This document shows, one piece after another, positions 61,866-64,000 of a DNA stretch of 64,000 nt. The DNA lies in assembly GCF_014334015.1 (NCBI RefSeq), contig NZ_CP060488.1:5972501-6036500 (forward strand), written 5' to 3'. The DNA comes from Bacteroides sp. M10. Its GTDB lineage: Bacteria > Bacteroidota > Bacteroidia > Bacteroidales > Bacteroidaceae. Position 1 is the first letter of the stretch. Every line of letters starts with the position of its first letter. The translations under genes were made by a program, and so were the position numbers. The notes under the pieces were generated by a model. The model was not told the DNA's origin, did not search any database, and saw only the letters and a program-made list of their open reading frames with translations.

Positions 61866-62915
61866 TTAATACGTCATGCGAAGTCCGCAAAGTAAATTAA
61901 AATTAGTCGGCCGTTTCGTTCGTACCGTAGCTAATTTCGAATCTGTCTTGAAATGATGCGAAACTCCGGGTTCGGCAAAAACAGCAAGTCGGTCATTAAT
62001 CTTATAGTTGATTCCAATACCGGCAGTCACTGCCAGCTGGATAGGTTCTTCTTTAAAACTGTTGTCCGGTGCACCGGCTATACATTTATCGGCTATTCCT
62101 CCCACAGTAGCGTAAAGGTCGATTTTCTTCGTATCTACCAACGTCACGTTCACTTTAACGGGGATTCCCAAATAATGCAAGTGTTGCCCTGCAGAACGGA
62201 GGTTCGAATAGAGCAGTCCGGTTTCTATGCCGAGAAAATCGTTCAACTTACGTTCTACCGTCACCCCTGCGGAAACCGGCATTTTATAAGTACCGTTATC
62301 TGCCGGAAGTGCTGTACCCACTTGAACTTTCATCGCCCAACGATGCTTTTTCACTGCTTTGGGTTGAGACATATTGACATTCGATTGTTCTTCCGGAGCA
62401 ACAGATGATTCTGTATGACCGTTTGTTGCCTGCCAATAACCATTATGCCCCTGATTGCCATATAGGTTGCCATTTCCTGTAGAAGTAGTGGAAGAAAAAG
62501 AAAACGACATGGAGAAAGTGATAGAAAGAGAATCTTCTTCCTCTGTATATTGCGACAGCATACCGTAAGATTTCGGAGCCGGTTTCGGCAACACCGGTTC
62601 TACCGGCAACGGCAACTGATTGACGCGTATTCCATCTCCATCCATCTGTCCCCCATTCGTCACGGCTATCTTTGTAAATGCTTCTTCCATTTCTTCCTTT
62701 GGAGAGAAATACAAGAAAGTAGCCGACGAGGCTGCCAAAACGAGCAATACAGATGCCGCAGCCGCCACACGGAAGAGCAGAATCCGACGACGATGCTGGC
62801 AAGCCACAGGAATTTCCTGCGAGAGCTCTTCCCAAAAGCCATCCCGTACACTCATCCCGGCATCAGCGAGACGCGTGCGAAACAGATCGGTTATTTCATC
62901 ATTTTCTTTCTTCAT
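61866..62915 (-). CDS. Membrane protein with anti-sigma-like N-terminus and barrel-like C-terminus
   Basis: The 349-residue protein has a cytoplasmic-looking charged N-terminus (residues 1-43), a single membrane helix (about 45-68; FRVAAAASVLLVLAASSATF), a Pro- and Ser/Gly-rich linker (about 95-190), and a C-terminal 150-residue domain with outer-membrane beta-barrel character (GTALPADNGTYKMPVSAGVT; YATVGGIADKCIAG). Its start overlaps the ECF sigma gene by 17 bases. The N-terminal half is where an anti-sigma domain would lie, but no ZAS/FecR motif is visible. A barrel after an inner-membrane helix is an unusual topology. Confidence 0.7.
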   Translation of the reverse strand: MKKENDEITDLFRTRLADAGMSVRDGFWEELSQEIPVACQHRRRILLFRVAAAASVLLVLAASSATFLYFSPKEEMEEAFTKIAVTNGGQMDGDGIRVNQLPLPVEPVLPKPAPKSYGMLSQYTEEEDSLSITFSMSFSFSSTTSTGNGNLYGNQGHNGYWQATNGHTESSVAPEEQSNVNMSQPKAVKKHRWAMKVQVGTALPADNGTYKMPVSAGVTVERKLNDFLGIETGLLYSNLRSAGQHLHYLGIPVKVNVTLVDTKKIDLYATVGGIADKCIAGAPDNSFKEEPIQLAVTAGIGINYKINDRLAVFAEPGVSHHFKTDSKLATVRTKRPTNFNLLCGLRMTY

Positions 62916-63456
62916 GATTCCTATACTCTTTAATTCTTTTTGCTAACAAATATTTGGCCCGGTGCAACTGCGAAGTAGATGAATGCTCTTTAATATGAAG
63001 CATCTTGGCTATCTCCTTGTGCGATTTCTCTTCAAACACATAAAGGTTGAAAACGGTTCGGCAACCATCCGGCAATTCGGCAATAAACGCCATCAACTGC
63101 TCTTCGGAGATTCCAGCCCCTCCTCCCGAATCCGATATATCCGGTATATCGGGAAGCTGCTCTTCATGCACTACCAACTGGCTGACTCGTTTCTCCCGTC
63201 GCAGGAAATCGAGTGATTGAGTAACCATCACCCGGGTAATCCATGTACAAAGTGAAGACTCACCCCGGAACGAAAAGTTGGTAAAAATCTTGATGAAACC
63301 GTCATGCAGTACATCGTGCGCCGCATCCATATCGCCCGTATAGCGGAAACATACCGCCAGCATCTGCTTGGAATAGAGAGTGTAAAGTTCCTTTCGGGCT
63401 GAATCCTTTCCTGCCCGACAGCCCTTTATCAGTTCTATCTCGTTTTCCAAAGTCAA
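62899..63456 (-). CDS. ECF-type RNA polymerase sigma factor
   Basis: The 185-residue protein has sigma region 2 (LYTLYSKQMLAVCFRYTGDM; AHDVLHDGFIKIFTNFSFRG) and region 4 (ELPDGCRTVFNLYVFEEKSH; KEIAKMLHIKEHSSTSQLHR). A 25-residue Gly/Asp/Ser linker separates them. Regulated by the membrane protein encoded by the overlapping downstream gene, as typical for ECF pairs; this is inferred. Targets are unknown. Confidence 0.92.
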   Translation of the reverse strand: MTLENEIELIKGCRAGKDSARKELYTLYSKQMLAVCFRYTGDMDAAHDVLHDGFIKIFTNFSFRGESSLCTWITRVMVTQSLDFLRREKRVSQLVVHEEQLPDIPDISDSGGGAGISEEQLMAFIAELPDGCRTVFNLYVFEEKSHKEIAKMLHIKEHSSTSQLHRAKYLLAKRIKEYRNHEERK

Positions 63457-63561
63457 TTACTTTTTTTAAAATCGAACGTATGTCTGCGTCGTTTACTCAT
63501 TAGACGCAAGAGTTTGAGGAATGCTGCAAGGAATATTGCTAAAAGAAGTTAAAGGATACGA

Positions 63562-63663
63562 TTCACCACAGAGGACACAGAGTACACAGAAGAACAATGA
63601 TAGGAAATTATTCCTACAAAATAAATGTAAATCCTCTGTGTACTCTGTGTCCTCTGTGGTGAA
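63562..63663. repeat. Perfect 29-bp inverted repeat, CACAGAG type
   Basis: Arms 63562-63590 and 63635-63663 are exact reverse complements, with a 44-base spacer. The unit TTCACCACAGAGGACACAGA begins each arm. It is a dispersed intergenic repeat type and lies upstream of the ECF sigma gene and directly after nadC, where it may end the nadC transcript. Confidence 0.75.
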
Positions 63664-63669
63664 AAAAAA

Positions 63670-64000
63670 TCAGCACGCTTTGAAACTCATGTCCAGTCCT
63701 TTCACTGAATGAGTCAAAGCTCCTACAGAGATGAAGTCTACGCCACATTCGGCATACTCACGGAGAGTATCAAAGGTGATACCACCCGAAGATTCGGTTT
63801 CGTATTTGCCTGCTACCATCTCTACTGCTTTCTTTGTCATTTCGGGAGTGAAGTTATCAAACATGATGCGGTCTACTCCGCCGAGATCAAGAACTTGCTG
63901 CAGTTCGTCGAAGCTGCGGACTTCTATTTCTATTTTCAGGTCTTTGCCTTTTTCCTTGCAATATTCTTTGGCACGGGTGATGGCTTTGTCGATACCTCCG
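63670..64000 (-). CDS. nadC: Nicotinate-nucleotide pyrophosphorylase, C-terminal part
   Basis: The visible 109 residues are the C-terminal part of quinolinate phosphoribosyltransferase: AITRAKEYC, EIEVRSFDELQQVLDLGGVD, DRIMFDNFTPEMTKKAVEM, ESSGGITFDTLREYAECGVD and FISVGALTHSVKGLDMSFK. It turns quinolinate and PRPP into nicotinate mononucleotide for de novo NAD synthesis. The N-terminal part lies beyond the window edge. Confidence 0.93.
   Translation of the reverse strand, partial: GGIDKAITRAKEYCKEKGKDLKIEIEVRSFDELQQVLDLGGVDRIMFDNFTPEMTKKAVEMVAGKYETESSGGITFDTLREYAECGVDFISVGALTHSVKGLDMSFKAC

Noticed and set aside
1..64000. tRNA, rRNA or insertion sequences
   Set aside because: None with recognisable structure or transposase was seen by reading; short or divergent tRNAs could still be missed without a dedicated search.

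Overview
The window is a chromosomal segment of a gut Bacteroides, most likely B. thetaiotaomicron or a close relative. Three things point there: promoters of the Bacteroides type (TTTG at -33, TAnnTTTG at -7), a SusC/SusD pair, and a myo-inositol lipid cluster whose gene order matches, from memory, BT_1522-BT_1526. No rRNA, tRNA, CRISPR array or insertion sequence was seen.

Left end (1-6.4 kb). A truncated coiled-coil surface lipoprotein lies next to a roughly 300-bp invertible segment bounded by 19-bp inverted repeats, and next to a tyrosine recombinase. The only good promoter inside the segment points away from the lipoprotein, so the sequenced orientation looks OFF. A plus-strand accessory module follows: DUF4248-type protein, replication-organiser-like protein, DnaB-like helicase, HU-like protein, small membrane/coiled-coil protein and T7-type amidase.

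6.6-18.3 kb (minus strand). A metzincin-like lipoprotease-family protein (DUF5117 type) comes first. The inositol lipid locus follows: myo-inositol-phosphate synthase, PgpA-type phosphatase, GtrA protein, CDP-alcohol phosphotransferase, PAP2/IPC-synthase-like enzyme, flippase-like membrane protein and an iron-type alcohol dehydrogenase. A DUF5686-type outer-membrane protein sits upstream.

18.4-33.5 kb (minus strand). This is a large envelope export system: MacA-like adaptor, MacB-type ATPase, a DUF2807 protein, four FtsX/MacB-type permeases in an ABAB order, and a TolC-family channel followed by an NtrC-type regulator and its NtrB-type kinase. A separate sensor kinase with an ABC-substrate-binding-like periplasmic domain lies between the two blocks. 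macA and tolC each carry a sigma54-like -24/-12 element and, exactly 45 bp upstream of it, the same GTGTCC-N6-GGACAC-type site. This suggests one regulator controls both halves of the exporter.

33.5-45.8 kb. NDH-2 NADH dehydrogenase, glucosaminidase with LysM repeats, cytidine deaminase, an AraC/DUF417/RclA cluster resembling the E. coli rcl reactive-chlorine locus, an ABC-F protein with a long leader and a tiny leader ORF, NudC, a DUF418 protein and a phosphohexomutase.

45.9-64 kb. M23 and C69 peptidases, then an operon of a second DUF5117 metalloprotease with SusC and SusD (probably peptide rather than glycan uptake). A long rod-like RNA with its own promoter, a good candidate for 6S RNA, precedes a WG-repeat protein and alanine dehydrogenase. 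A FabK/nitronate monooxygenase-like enzyme, an ECF sigma operon with a membrane protein carrying a barrel-like C-terminus, and the end of nadC complete the window.
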